From an uncultured Dehalococcoidia bacterium (GTDB lineage Bacteria > Chloroflexota > Dehalococcoidia > Lucifugimonadales > JADFKI01), in contig CATQHF010000004.1 of the NCBI GenBank assembly GCA_958295865.1, positions 505,506 to 569,505 of the forward strand: a stretch of DNA of 64,000 nucleotides. Direction: 5' to 3'. Below the pieces are notes generated by a model, which searched no databases, had not been told where the DNA came from, and was given only the letters and a program-made list of their open reading frames with translations. This document shows positions 42,942 to 53,188 of this stretch, piece by piece. The translations under genes and the position numbers were made by a program. How positions within the stretch are numbered: the stretch's first letter is position 1; each line of letters opens with the position of its first letter.

Positions 42942-44762
42942 ATGCTTCACGACATCTACTACTACCAAAACCCGCACATCTCTCTATCCGGCACGCTCTA
43001 TTTTCTGCAAGGCGCATCCAGGGGTGAGGTGGGCGCCAAAGGCTACTCCCTGATGACAGATGAGGAACGCGCTGTCATTGCTGTCATTGATATCCTACTC
43101 CGCCCCCTCTCCAGCCCAGATCATTCTGTGTTCGATCTTTTAGATAAAGAAGAGGATGAACTAACCGACGAAGAACGCCGAGCCGCTGAAGAACGCCGCG
43201 AAGAACGCCAAGCCGCAAGATCCACCGAAATCCAAGTCGAACGCCGCGCTTATGAAAGCGTTCTCGACAAGTTCGAGTATTCCTCCCCCAGCGTTGAGGA
43301 TAGTTGGATAGTCTGCTGGCAGCCCCTGAGCGCTATTGAGCTCATGAGAAGAGGCGATATGAGCGAAGACGATGTTGACGCTATCATGGAAAATCAGAAG
43401 GATTACCTGAGGCGGCTTCCCAATATACTGAAGAAGATGCCTATATTGACGAAGATGGCGAAAGAGCCTGACGGTTACATACTGGACAAGGACGCCGCAA
43501 TCTTCGTTCACCTCTCGGTTGGACTTGTCCTGCTAACACGGCTTGTAGAGGAACGGCAGTCGGAACGACAACGGGAATGGATTGACGACGCTCTGCGTAT
43601 AATCAACATGCCCGAAACTGAAAGCATCCCTCCCTTCTATGAACAAGCCGAATATCCGCGAATTGCCGCACTCTCCACAAAAATTGCCGAAGCTCTGATT
43701 TGGTCTATGCGAGCACGCAGGCATTTCGATCTGGATGAATACGAAGAAGCATTGAATCTCTATCGCAAAACGGTGGCTCTTTTCGAAGAGTTAAACGAAA
43801 ACATCCGCAACTGGGGTTGTGAGAATGAACTTCCCGACGATTGGCTAGACGACCGGGAGATAGTGGATTCGCTACTTGAAAACGATGAAGACGATGATGT
43901 GGAGCCTCTGCGTCCTTCTTTGACTTTCCCTTACGATGTGTTCCATCTCAAAAGGGCTGTCAAAGCGTTCGACGCTCTGATTGACGGGGACTCGAGAGAT
44001 ACGAACTGGACGCGACTTGCCGACCATTGCCGATTTTTCGGCAAGACTTGGCATCTGCTGTCCACTCCCGTCGAATCCAAGCACATACCGAAGCAAGAAA
44101 CCGTCAGCGAATCATGGGCAATCGCCCACGGTATCGTGCTGAACAAGATGAGCAACGGTGACCGTATCAAAGAACTGCGTCGATACAAGGACGATCAAAT
44201 CGAAGACCGCCTGCGCCTCTACTTCTTCCCTGAAACATGGGACACGCTGCCTGAAAAGGCGCGCGCATCCCTAATCTCAGCCGACAGGGAGTATGAGAAC
44301 CAACACGGCAGGCGTCCAATCATATTCGACCATCTTCGCCACGCGGCGCGAGCAATCATGGTCGAATCGCTCTGGAAACCCTACCGCGAGTTTCTTCAAG
44401 CCAAAGCAGCGAGTGGATTGAAGAACATAGCCGACTTGCAGAAAGTCCGGCAAGTCATTGAGGACAACCAGAAAGAACCCGATCTCGCGCCGCTAGTTAA
44501 ATCGCCGTACTTTGACGAGTTCCTGAACACGATAAGCGAAGACCCAAAATTCGTAAGAAGACTGCCTAAGAAATTGCTAGACCTGAACGATTGGGCAAAC
44601 AAAGTCAGCCACCAGCATCATTGGGGATACAAAAGCTTTGAAGGTCAGCTACGCGAAACCTACGCCGAGTTCCTCGGCGTCGGGCGCAACGGCATACTTC
44701 CTAGACTAATGCGCCTGCGTCCCAAATCTGGCGCAAAGGCAAAGCCGTCCGCTCGTCGGTAA
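42942..44762 (+). CDS. large orphan protein, unknown
   Basis: A soluble protein of about 606 residues. Residues about 60-110 are highly charged and probably coiled coil (EEDELTDEERRAAEERREER). A central helical part includes a TPR-like stretch (RRHFDLDEYEEALNLYRKTVALFEEL) near residue 290. The C-terminal 150 residues are helical and end in a basic tail. A LNDWANKVSHQHHW segment near 570 is vaguely like the motif of HEPN-type RNases, too weak to rely on. ATG 42942 has AGGGA upstream, and GTG 42906 is the alternative. It has no operon partner and sits among repeats and a broken toxin gene, an accessory context. Confidence 0.6.
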   Translation: MLHDIYYYQNPHISLSGTLYFLQGASRGEVGAKGYSLMTDEERAVIAVIDILLRPLSSPDHSVFDLLDKEEDELTDEERRAAEERREERQAARSTEIQVERRAYESVLDKFEYSSPSVEDSWIVCWQPLSAIELMRRGDMSEDDVDAIMENQKDYLRRLPNILKKMPILTKMAKEPDGYILDKDAAIFVHLSVGLVLLTRLVEERQSERQREWIDDALRIINMPETESIPPFYEQAEYPRIAALSTKIAEALIWSMRARRHFDLDEYEEALNLYRKTVALFEELNENIRNWGCENELPDDWLDDREIVDSLLENDEDDDVEPLRPSLTFPYDVFHLKRAVKAFDALIDGDSRDTNWTRLADHCRFFGKTWHLLSTPVESKHIPKQETVSESWAIAHGIVLNKMSNGDRIKELRRYKDDQIEDRLRLYFFPETWDTLPEKARASLISADREYENQHGRRPIIFDHLRHAARAIMVESLWKPYREFLQAKAASGLKNIADLQKVRQVIEDNQKEPDLAPLVKSPYFDEFLNTISEDPKFVRRLPKKLLDLNDWANKVSHQHHWGYKSFEGQLRETYAEFLGVGRNGILPRLMRLRPKSGAKAKPSARR

Positions 44763-44818
44763 AGCCCACAAATAGCGAAGGACGACCGCATGCCATCGAG
44801 AATCGTAGGGCTGATATG

Positions 44819-44912
44819 GGACGAATGGAGTGAGGGGGTATAAAATCCTTGCTATGTCAGGGGTGTTGGTGGCAAGGATTTTAGATTCCTCACTGCGCTC
44901 GGAATGACAGGG
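44819..44912. repeat. palindromic repeat, family C (copy 2)
   Basis: Same layout and orientation as 31070-31162. Beyond it (44913-45035) are short GGAACGACA..GGGCG reiterations and no gene. Confidence 0.7.
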
Positions 44913-45035
44913 GGAGGGCGCTCGGGACGACAGAGGGAGTGAGCGCCCGGAACGACAAGGGCGGGCGTTCGGAATGGCAGCGAGAACGATGCCCCGACAA
45001 TTGAACGCCCCCCCATTTTCAGGCTTGAGGATGCG

Positions 45036-46796
45036 CTATACGGCGCACTCGCCTTCGCCGCGCTCTAGGATGTACTTGACGGTCTTGTCCCAGTCTATGT
45101 ACTGGTCTAGGGACTCTCTGTTCAGCTCGGGCAGTTCCTTGAACCCGGCGAGCATCGACTCGTAATGCCCTGTGCCGACGCGCAGCACATAGTCCTTGAA
45201 CACCTCGCCGTCGGCGTGGCTGCCCTCGTAGTCGGCGATGATCTGCTTAAGAGCCTCCGGGGCGCGCTTGGCGGGTATCTTGGTCTTGACTCGCTGCCCG
45301 AAGCGCGGGTCGTTCCCGTCGTAGCTGCCGCCGAGGAAGAGCTCGTATGCGGGCACTTGGCCGCCGGGTCCCTTGGCCGCCGCGCCGTGGAAGCCGATGT
45401 CCGCGATGTGATGCTGTCCGCAACCGTTCGGGCAGCCGCTCATCTTGATGTGCATCTGCCGCACCAGCGGGTCGGACTTGTCCACCTCATCGACCGCATC
45501 GGTTATCGCCCTGCCCAGCCCCATGGACGAGGTTATGCCGAGCTTGCAGCTGTCGGTGCCGGGGCAGGACACGATGTCGGTAATCTCGTGCGCGCCCGCG
45601 CCTCCGAAGCCGATGTCGCTCAGCTGCTGCCAGACCTCATACAGTGCCTTCTCCGGCACCCAGCGGAAGGTCAGGTTCTGCTGATGCGTGATGCGGGCGC
45701 GCCCACCGGCGTACTTCCGCGACATGTCGGCGAGCTGGTGGAACTGCTTGTCATCGATGTCGCCCAGCGGCAGCCGCACGGTTACGGCGTTGTAGCCGTC
45801 CTGTCGCTGCGTCTGCACATTGCTGTTCATCCAATGCGAAAACTCCGGCTCGCTGCCGAACGCGGCGTAGTTGCCATTCAGGGGCGGCGCGTCCTGCGTC
45901 TCGTCCTCGACGAACATCAGGTCAGTGGGGTCGAATGAGCGCTGCGCCCAGGACTGCTGCAACTCTTCCTCGAGCTCCTGCCTGAACTCATCGATGCCGA
46001 TGCGGGCGATGTAGAACTTGATGCGCGCCTTCATGCGGTTGCGGCGAAGTTCGTTCGTGCGGTGGAAGATACGCAGCAGCGCTTCCGTAACCTTGAGGTA
46101 GTCTTCTACCGGCAGGAATTCGTACAGGGTGGGCGCGATGCGCGGCATGATGGATGTGCCGCCGCCGACTACCATCTTGAAGCCCTTCTTGCCGTCCTGA
46201 ACGCGCGGCAGGAAGCCGACATCGTGAATAGGCGTGATGGCGCAGTCGTTGTCGCAGCCGGAGAATGCGCTCTTGACCTTGCGGGGCAGCGACTGGCTGA
46301 ACGGGTGGCGCACGAAGTAGCGCGCGTAGGCGGCGGCATACGGCGTAACATCGAAGGGCTCGTTGGCGCACACGCCCGCAACGGCGCAGCCGGTTACATT
46401 GCGAACGGTGTTGCCGCAAGCCTCGCGCGTGCTCAGCCCGACATCGCCGATGAGCCGCATAATGGCGGGCGCGTCTTCAAGCCTGATGTGATGGAACTGG
46501 AAGTTCTCGCGCGTGGTGACATGCCCCTTCTTCAGGGGAGCGTACCGCTCCGCGAGTACGCCGAGAGCGTCCATCTGGTCGGCGTTCAGCCCACCGAACG
46601 GGCACTTGATGCGGAACATCTGCGCTTCCGCCTGTCGCTGGCCGTACACGCCCTGCCGCAGCCGGAACGCCATGAAGTCGGTCTCCGACCACTCGCCCGC
46701 GCGGAAGCGCGCCACCTGCGTCTCAAAATCGCTAATCTCTTCCGGAAGTATCTCGATTATGCCCTTGGATCGAGGCTTCCACTGCGTTTGAGTCAT
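45036..46796 (-). CDS. siroheme-[4Fe-4S] sulfite/nitrite reductase
   Basis: A 586-residue hemoprotein with two pseudo-repeats (ferredoxin-like half near 55-120 and 360-430). The cluster/siroheme cysteines are seen as CPGTDSCKLG and CPNGCGQHH in the C-terminal half. GCDNDCAITPIHDVGF and CGNTVRNVTGCAVAGVC are typical of ferredoxin-dependent enzymes. It reduces sulfite to sulfide or nitrite to ammonia. Sequence alone does not decide. I chose ATG 46796 (AGAGGGCAGA before it). The longer frame runs into the leader and its terminator. Confidence 0.88.
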   Translation of the reverse strand: MTQTQWKPRSKGIIEILPEEISDFETQVARFRAGEWSETDFMAFRLRQGVYGQRQAEAQMFRIKCPFGGLNADQMDALGVLAERYAPLKKGHVTTRENFQFHHIRLEDAPAIMRLIGDVGLSTREACGNTVRNVTGCAVAGVCANEPFDVTPYAAAYARYFVRHPFSQSLPRKVKSAFSGCDNDCAITPIHDVGFLPRVQDGKKGFKMVVGGGTSIMPRIAPTLYEFLPVEDYLKVTEALLRIFHRTNELRRNRMKARIKFYIARIGIDEFRQELEEELQQSWAQRSFDPTDLMFVEDETQDAPPLNGNYAAFGSEPEFSHWMNSNVQTQRQDGYNAVTVRLPLGDIDDKQFHQLADMSRKYAGGRARITHQQNLTFRWVPEKALYEVWQQLSDIGFGGAGAHEITDIVSCPGTDSCKLGITSSMGLGRAITDAVDEVDKSDPLVRQMHIKMSGCPNGCGQHHIADIGFHGAAAKGPGGQVPAYELFLGGSYDGNDPRFGQRVKTKIPAKRAPEALKQIIADYEGSHADGEVFKDYVLRVGTGHYESMLAGFKELPELNRESLDQYIDWDKTVKYILERGEGECAV

Positions 46797-46858
46797 TCTC
46801 TGCCCTCTCTTTTCGGATTGAGTATTATTCAGGTTGAACCCGGCAATGCGCGGCAAAC

Positions 46859-46893
46859 AAAAAACCCCGCTCGTGTCAATCAATCGAGCGGGG
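46859..46893 (-). terminator. intrinsic terminator inside the reductase leader
   Basis: On the minus strand CCCCGCTCG, an 11-base loop and CGAGCGGGG are followed by TTTTTTGTTTG. It ends about 65 bp before the ATG and about 125 bp after the predicted transcription start, so it can act as an attenuator. Confidence 0.8.
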
Positions 46894-46992
46894 TGTGCCT
46901 AATATACGGCAAAAGCCTGCCTGCCCGACCCCTAGCGGTCGTTCATACAGGCGCAGATATTGTGGAACGCACATTGCGGCATATTGCGTTCA

Positions 46993-47021
46993 ACTCTAAC
47001 AACCCTGCCCTTGCTTGTCAA
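46993..47021 (-). promoter_or_regulatory. promoter of the siroheme reductase
   Basis: On the minus strand TTGACA (47016-47021), 17 bp, TAGAGT (46993-46998). The predicted leader is about 190 nt and contains stems GAACGC/GCGTTC and CGACC/GGGTCG before the terminator. A MITE lies 17 bp upstream of the -35. Confidence 0.65.
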
Positions 47022-47037
47022 CCGAACGACGAAGCGT

Positions 47038-47198
47038 GAGAAAATTGCATTAGTACAGTTTAGCCGTCGATGGGCAAGCATTTTCGCCCCCATCCTAACC
47101 TTCCCCCAAAGGGGGAAGGGACAATCACATCTGCGGCGTCCTCGCCTCGCCGACGAACCTTCCCTCATCAAAGGGGAAGGGGCTAATGCAATTTTCTC
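47038..47198. repeat. MITE, family A (copy 1)
   Basis: 161 bp bounded by GAGAAAATTGCATTAGT and its inverted form (CTAATGCAATTTTCTC). The inside holds CCTTCCCCCAAAGGGGGAAGG palindromes. It is inverted relative to the copy at 61934-62095 and lies between the divergent reductase and rex promoters. Confidence 0.85.
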
Positions 47199-47221
47199 GA
47201 GGCGTCAACTCCCGCTGCGTT

Positions 47222-47250
47222 TGACGAAAACAAGGGTTGATAATAGAATA
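47222..47250 (+). promoter_or_regulatory. rex promoter
   Basis: TTGACG (47222-47227), 17 bp, TAGAAT (47245-47250). A Rex-type operator follows from about +7. Confidence 0.65.
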
Positions 47251-47263
47251 GCCGTTGTTGGAT

Positions 47264-47281
47264 TGTGCTATTTCCCACAAG
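47264..47281 (+). promoter_or_regulatory. Rex operator at rex (autoregulation)
   Basis: TTGTGCTATTTCCCACAA is an 18-bp TTGTG-N8-CACAA palindrome, the known Rex binding consensus. It sits just downstream of the rex promoter and 63 bp before the rex start, a repression position. Confidence 0.75.
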
Positions 47282-47344
47282 CGCGCATATCAACAAGTAT
47301 CGGGCAAGAAGTATCGGTCAGCAAGCATAAGGTTGTGGAGGTCT

Positions 47345-47974
47345 ATGGACTCTGTAGAAGTCCCTGAAGTAGTAGTTTTAAGGTTGCCGCTGTATGTAAG
47401 GGCGCTGTCGCAGCTCATGTCGGAATCCGCCGAGGTGGTCAGTTCTCAGCAGCTTGGCAGCCTGTTGCAGATGACGCCGGCGCAAATCCGCAAGGACTTG
47501 AGTTACTTCGGGCGCTTCGGCAAGCAAGGCAGGGGCTACAATGTGCGCTTCCTGCTGAACGAGCTGCAAGAAATCCTAGGGCTGGACCGCGAATGGCGCG
47601 CTTGTCTCGTGGGCGTCGGGCGGCTCGGCAGGGCGATAATCAACTATCCCGGCTTCCATCGGGATAACTTCCGCATAGTGGCGGCGTTCGACGGCGACCA
47701 GTCGCAGGTGGGCAACAAGATTGGCGCGTTCGATGTGCAGCCGATGTCAGAGCTGAGCGAGACGGTCTGCGACAAGAAGATTACCATCGGCATCGTCGCG
47801 GTGCCCGCGCAGCAGGCGCAGAACGTCATCAACGAGCTGGTGGAAAACAACATCAAGGGCATCCTGAACTATGCGCCGGTGGCGGCTAATGTGCCGATGA
47901 ACATCGTCATACGCAACATCGATCCCGTGCTGTCGCTGCAATCCATGACCTTCTACCTTCGCCACCTCACCTGA
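47345..47974 (+). CDS. rex: redox-sensing transcriptional repressor Rex
   Basis: A 209-residue protein. The N-terminal winged helix includes SSQQLGSLLQMTPAQIRKDLSYFGRFGKQGRGY, the Rex DNA-recognition signature. The Rossmann domain has VGVGRLGRAI and the C-terminal swapped helix. Rex binds NADH and NAD+ and leaves DNA when NADH is high. ATG 47345 follows GGAGG; earlier frame starts overlap the operator. The two TTGTG-N8-CACAA sites in this window, at rex and at the atp promoter, are its predicted targets. Confidence 0.92.
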   Translation: MDSVEVPEVVVLRLPLYVRALSQLMSESAEVVSSQQLGSLLQMTPAQIRKDLSYFGRFGKQGRGYNVRFLLNELQEILGLDREWRACLVGVGRLGRAIINYPGFHRDNFRIVAAFDGDQSQVGNKIGAFDVQPMSELSETVCDKKITIGIVAVPAQQAQNVINELVENNIKGILNYAPVAANVPMNIVIRNIDPVLSLQSMTFYLRHLT

Positions 47975-48012
47975 CTTTTTCGCTCCGTCGCTCTTTCGTC
48001 ACTTATACAGAA

Positions 48013-48046
48013 AGCAGGGGAGGCTATGGAAGCCTCCCCTGCTTTT
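48013..48046. terminator. bidirectional terminator between rex and atpC
   Basis: A 13-bp perfect stem (AGCAGGGGAGGCT / AGCCTCCCCTGCT) with loop ATGGA. TTTT follows on the plus strand, and TTTCTG follows on the minus strand. It serves the convergent rex and atp transcripts. Confidence 0.85.
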
Positions 48047-48090
48047 ATCTCTTTCAATCGGTTCGCGGGAACAAAGCCGGTGAGCGCCCG

Positions 48091-48531
48091 CTACGGCTGC
48101 TGTGGGGGTGACATATCGCCGCGTCGTCGCCTGCGGCGGTTCGCCGCCAAGAGGCGCGCCTGCTGGCGTCTGAGCGAGAATACGGCGCGCTGCAAGTCCA
48201 TGTCGGATGTGCGATTCTCGATGCGTTCCTGAGCGCGTCGCACCGCTTCTTCGGCGCGCTCGATGTCGATCTCTTCGGCGCGCTCCGCGGTGTCGGCAAG
48301 TATCGTAACCTTGTTCGCCAGCACCTCGAGGAAGCCGCCGCTCACCGCCATATAGGACTCGCCGCCGTCCTTGTCGACGCGAATCTCGCCCGGCTGCAAC
48401 GCCGTCAGCAGAGGGGCGTGGTTGGGCAGGATGCCCAATTGCCCGTCTATGCCGGGCGCGACAAGCATCTCCACATCCTCAGAATAGACGAGGCGCTCGG
48501 CGGTTACTATTTCCAGTCGCATTGTAGCCAT
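48091..48531 (-). CDS. atpC: ATP synthase epsilon subunit
   Basis: A 146-residue protein: N-terminal beta sandwich (LEIVTAERLVYSEDVEMLVAPG, GQLGILPNHAPLLTALQPG, MAVSGGFLEVLANKVTILAD) and a two-helix C-terminal domain. The extreme C-terminus is basic (RRRRRGD). It is the last gene of the atp operon, just before the bidirectional terminator. The subunit couples rotation and can inhibit ATP hydrolysis. Confidence 0.92.
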   Translation of the reverse strand: MATMRLEIVTAERLVYSEDVEMLVAPGIDGQLGILPNHAPLLTALQPGEIRVDKDGGESYMAVSGGFLEVLANKVTILADTAERAEEIDIERAEEAVRRAQERIENRTSDMDLQRAVFSLRRQQARLLAANRRRRRRGDMSPPQQP

Positions 48532-48562
48532 TCGGCACTCCCACTAATTCAAACGGGGCGGG

Positions 48563-49993
<1,431 letters not shown>

Positions 49994-50074
49994 TCAGTTG
50001 TCGGGAGGCAGTCGCCGCCGATTGGCGGCAGCTTCAATCCACCGATTACTGACCGCTGAAACTGACAACCCGCG

Positions 50075-50938
50075 CTAGGCTTCTATCGCCGCTACGCCGC
50101 CAACGATGTCCAGCAGTTCCTTCGTTATCGTTTCCTGACGCGCCTTGTTCATGACCAGCGTGAGGTCGTCCACCATCACATTGGCGTTGTCAGTGGCGTT
50201 TCGCATCGCAACCATGCGCGCGGACTGCTCGCTGGCGATGCCTTCAAGCAGATAGTGGTAGAGCTGCATTTCGACATATCTAGGGAGCAGCGCCGCCAGC
50301 ACGGGCGCTTCGCTCGGCTCGTAGATATAGCCCGCCGCCTGCGATACTTCCAGCTCAGCAGGCACCACGGGAAGCAGCTGCTCCACGACCGGGCGCTGGA
50401 GCGTCGTGTTCACGAACTGCGCGTATGCGATATACACGGCGTCCACCTCTTCGTTGGTGAACGAATCTATGACCATGCGCGCGACCGGAGTAACCTCATC
50501 CAAGCCGGGGCGGTCGGGAACATCCGTGAAGACGGCTTGGACATCCTGGCCCGTCCTGACCATGAAGTCCCTGCCCTTCTTGCCCAGCGCGATGACCTTG
50601 ACGGCGGCGTCCTGTTCCACGACGAACTGCCCCGCGGCTCGGTTGATGTTGGAGTTCAAGCCGCCCGTCAGCCCTCTGTCCGGCGTGATGGTAACAAGCC
50701 CGATATTACGGCGCGGCATCCGCTCGACCAGCAGGGGGTGATGCTCTTCGTCGTCCTGTATCTGCGCGGCGAGGTGCGCCAGAAGCGTCTGCATCAGGTC
50801 CGAGTACGGCCTGCCGCGCAGCGCGGCTTCCTGCGTGCGCCGCATCTTGGACGCCGCAATCATGGACATCGCCTTGGTTATCTTCGCCGTATTCTCGACG
50901 CTGCGAATACGCCGCCTAATCTGTCTTACGCTTGCCAT
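50075..50938 (-). CDS. atpG: ATP synthase gamma subunit
   Basis: A 287-residue protein: N-terminal helix VRQIRRRIRSVENTAKITKAMSMIAASKMRR and C-terminal helix AMRNATDNANVMVDDLTLVMNKARQETITKELLDIVGG form the coiled-coil rotor shaft. It lies 10 bp downstream of an unrelated gene that has been placed between it and atpA. Confidence 0.93.
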   Translation of the reverse strand: MASVRQIRRRIRSVENTAKITKAMSMIAASKMRRTQEAALRGRPYSDLMQTLLAHLAAQIQDDEEHHPLLVERMPRRNIGLVTITPDRGLTGGLNSNINRAAGQFVVEQDAAVKVIALGKKGRDFMVRTGQDVQAVFTDVPDRPGLDEVTPVARMVIDSFTNEEVDAVYIAYAQFVNTTLQRPVVEQLLPVVPAELEVSQAAGYIYEPSEAPVLAALLPRYVEMQLYHYLLEGIASEQSARMVAMRNATDNANVMVDDLTLVMNKARQETITKELLDIVGGVAAIEA

Positions 50939-50948
50939 GTTTCAGCCC

Positions 50949-51296
50949 TTAAATCCATCTGCGGGACAGCCGTTCAGAGTTTTCTCTGGCTGCCACTACA
51001 TTGTTCTTAGCTATCGCAATGTCATCCATAACGATCTGCTCATCCAAGCCCATGCCTCGGTTACGCAGTTCACTCAGTACCATCTGCTCTACTTCCAAAG
51101 TAGTATCTTCCGGCACACGCCTAAACTCCGTCTCTTTTCCCGCCAAACAGAAATGCAACTTCGACAGCAAGTCAGGCCCTATGTATCGATCTCCTTCTTC
51201 TATTGCTTCCAGATAAAGGTTCAAGTACATCTTGGCGGCTTCATCCATTCTGCCGAGAAGCATCAGGTCAACTGGATCCAACCTCTCACGTCTCAT
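50949..51296 (-). CDS. unknown protein inside the atp operon (downstream of the pair)
   Basis: A 115-residue acidic helical protein starting MRRERLDPVDLMLLGRMDEA. Residues 10-45 could form two helices (MDEAAKMYLNLYLEAIEEG). Its ATG overlaps the stop of the next upstream gene by four bases (ATGA), so the two are translationally coupled. The family is unknown. GC is clearly lower than in the atp genes on both sides, which suggests acquisition. It is read in the same direction as the operon and so should be co-transcribed. Confidence 0.6.
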   Translation of the reverse strand: MRRERLDPVDLMLLGRMDEAAKMYLNLYLEAIEEGDRYIGPDLLSKLHFCLAGKETEFRRVPEDTTLEVEQMVLSELRNRGMGLDEQIVMDDIAIAKNNVVAARENSERLSRRWI

Positions 51297-51550
51297 ATTG
51301 ACATCTGAAAAAACAATTCTATGTCGCTCCACGGTTCTTGTGTGGTAACTTCGGAGTATTTGGCAACATAATGTTGAAATCCCAGCCCCGCATTTAAGTC
51401 AACTTGCCATTGCCAATGGGTTGGATTCGAGAACCACGACGGAACATAATTCTGCCGCAGTATCGAAGTAGTGTATCTGTCCCGTGTGAGTCCAATTTCA
51501 TGGGATGTTACTGAATGACGATACTCAGTAACCGAAACATCCAAAGCCAT
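51293..51550 (-). CDS. unknown protein inside the atp operon (upstream of the pair)
   Basis: An 85-residue protein rich in aromatic residues (YVPSWFSNPTHWQWQVDLNAGLGFQHYV), probably a small beta-containing fold. It begins 20 bp after the atpA stop. Its ATGA overlap with the following gene indicates a two-gene unit. The family is not recognised. A toxin-antitoxin-like or small immunity pair is possible from size and coupling only. Confidence 0.55.
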   Translation of the reverse strand: MALDVSVTEYRHSVTSHEIGLTRDRYTTSILRQNYVPSWFSNPTHWQWQVDLNAGLGFQHYVAKYSEVTTQEPWSDIELFFQMSI

Positions 51551-51570
51551 TTTGTATTATACCCGAACTC

Positions 51571-53082
51571 CTAATACGGCACATTCGCCTTGAACTCATC
51601 AATCGCGTTCTTCAGCGCCTCTTCGGTGTCGCCGGAGACATCGCCTTGAGCCGCGATTTCGGCGAGCAGGTCGCGCTGATTGGACGCGAAGTAGCTCAGG
51701 AACGCCGCTTCAAATGCCTGCACCTTCTCAATCTCCACATCGTCCAGGTAGCCGTTTGCGAGCGCGTACAGGATAGCGGCTTGATGCTCCATCGGCAGGG
51801 GCGAGTTCTGCCCTTGCTTGAGGATTTCGGTCGCGCGCTGTCCACGCTCAAGCTGCTGGCGCGTCGCCGCGTCGAGGTCAGCCGTGCCGAACTGAGCGAA
51901 TGTAACCAGTTCGCGGTACTGAGCGAGGTCGAGGCGGAGGCTGCCCGCCACGCCTCTTATCGCGCGAGTTTGCGCCGCGCTGCCCACGCGCGACACCGAC
52001 AGACCGGCGTTCACCGCAGGCCTGATGCCTGAGTTGAACAGCTCGGGTTCAAGATATATCTGGCCGTCGGTGATGGAGATTACATTAGTCGGCACATACG
52101 CCGACACATCGCCCGCGAGCGTCTCGATGATGGGCAGGGCGGTTATGGAGCCGCCGCCGTTCTCGTCGTCCAGCTTCGCCGCGCGCTCAAGCAGTCGGCT
52201 GTGCAGGTAGAACACATCGCCGGGGTATGCCTCACGACCGGGCGGGCGGCGCAGCAGCAGCGACATCTGGCGATATGCCCAAGCGTGCTTGGACAGGTCG
52301 TCGTAGATGATGAGGGCGTCCTTGCCCTGCCACATGAACTCCTCTGCCATCGCGCAGCCGGAGTATGGGGCGAGATACTGCATCGGCGCGGGGTCGGAGG
52401 CGTTGGCGGCGACGACAATAGTGTGCTCCATCGCGCCGTACTCTTCCAGCAGCCCAACCGTCTGGGCTACCTTGCCCACCTTCTGACCGATGGCGACATA
52501 GATGCAAACAAGGTCGCCGCCCTTCTGGTTGATGATGCTGTCCAGCGCAATCGCCGACTTGCCCGTGGAGCGGTCGCCGATGATAAGCTCGCGCTGCCCG
52601 CGTCCAACCGGTATCATGGCGTCGATAGCCTTGATGCCCGTCTGCACGGGGGTGTCAACGGAGCTTCGGATTGCCACATTGGGGGCGACAACCTCGACCT
52701 CGCGCGTCTTGCTCGTGCCAAGCGGTCCCTTGCCGTCAATCGGCTGTCCCAGAGCGTCCACGACGCGCCCGACGAGCTCGTCGCCCACCGGCACGACCAC
52801 GACGCGCCCGGTGCTTCTGACCTCGGAGCCTTCCTTAACGGCGAGCGGGTCGCCGAGAATCACAGAGCCGACGCTGTCCTCTTCGAGGTTGAGCGCCATG
52901 CCCATCACGCCGCCCTCGAACTCGAGCAGCTCGCTGTAAGCGACGCCGGACAAGCCATGAACCTGCGCGATGCCGTCGCCGACCTCAATAACCGCGCCGA
53001 CATCTACCATGCTCAGGTCTCGCCCGAACTCTTCTATCTGGCGCTTGATTACCGAAGCAATATCTTGTCCTCTGACTGCCAT
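51571..53082 (-). CDS. atpA: ATP synthase alpha subunit
   Basis: A 503-residue non-catalytic nucleotide-binding subunit: Walker [16 protein letters not shown] near residue 170 (usually GDRQTGKT), VYVAIGQK-type segment near 200, [17 protein letters not shown] near 260 and the SRVGSAAQ arginine-finger motif near 370. The usual next gene, atpG, is displaced by two unknown genes. Confidence 0.95.
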   Translation of the reverse strand: MAVRGQDIASVIKRQIEEFGRDLSMVDVGAVIEVGDGIAQVHGLSGVAYSELLEFEGGVMGMALNLEEDSVGSVILGDPLAVKEGSEVRSTGRVVVVPVGDELVGRVVDALGQPIDGKGPLGTSKTREVEVVAPNVAIRSSVDTPVQTGIKAIDAMIPVGRGQRELIIGDRSTGKSAIALDSIINQKGGDLVCIYVAIGQKVGKVAQTVGLLEEYGAMEHTIVVAANASDPAPMQYLAPYSGCAMAEEFMWQGKDALIIYDDLSKHAWAYRQMSLLLRRPPGREAYPGDVFYLHSRLLERAAKLDDENGGGSITALPIIETLAGDVSAYVPTNVISITDGQIYLEPELFNSGIRPAVNAGLSVSRVGSAAQTRAIRGVAGSLRLDLAQYRELVTFAQFGTADLDAATRQQLERGQRATEILKQGQNSPLPMEHQAAILYALANGYLDDVEIEKVQAFEAAFLSYFASNQRDLLAEIAAQGDVSGDTEEALKNAIDEFKANVPY

Positions 53083-53188
53083 GCAGCTCCTCCGTGATGA
53101 ACTCGATTAGCCGTTCGTGGCAAGCGCTTCGGCAAACTCGGCGCAGGGTAATTCAGAACTGCCCTGCCTATTCAAGTTTGCCCCCGCG

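Noticed and set aside
46960-46990. Rex-like site TTGTGGAACGCACATT upstream of the siroheme reductase
   Set aside because: The half-sites are only five bases apart and the second is CACAT, so it does not fit TTGTG-N8-CACAA.
47038-47198. Protein frame within the GAGAAAATTGC elements
   Set aside because: The same peptide is encoded in every copy in either orientation without start signals. It is an artefact of the repeat.
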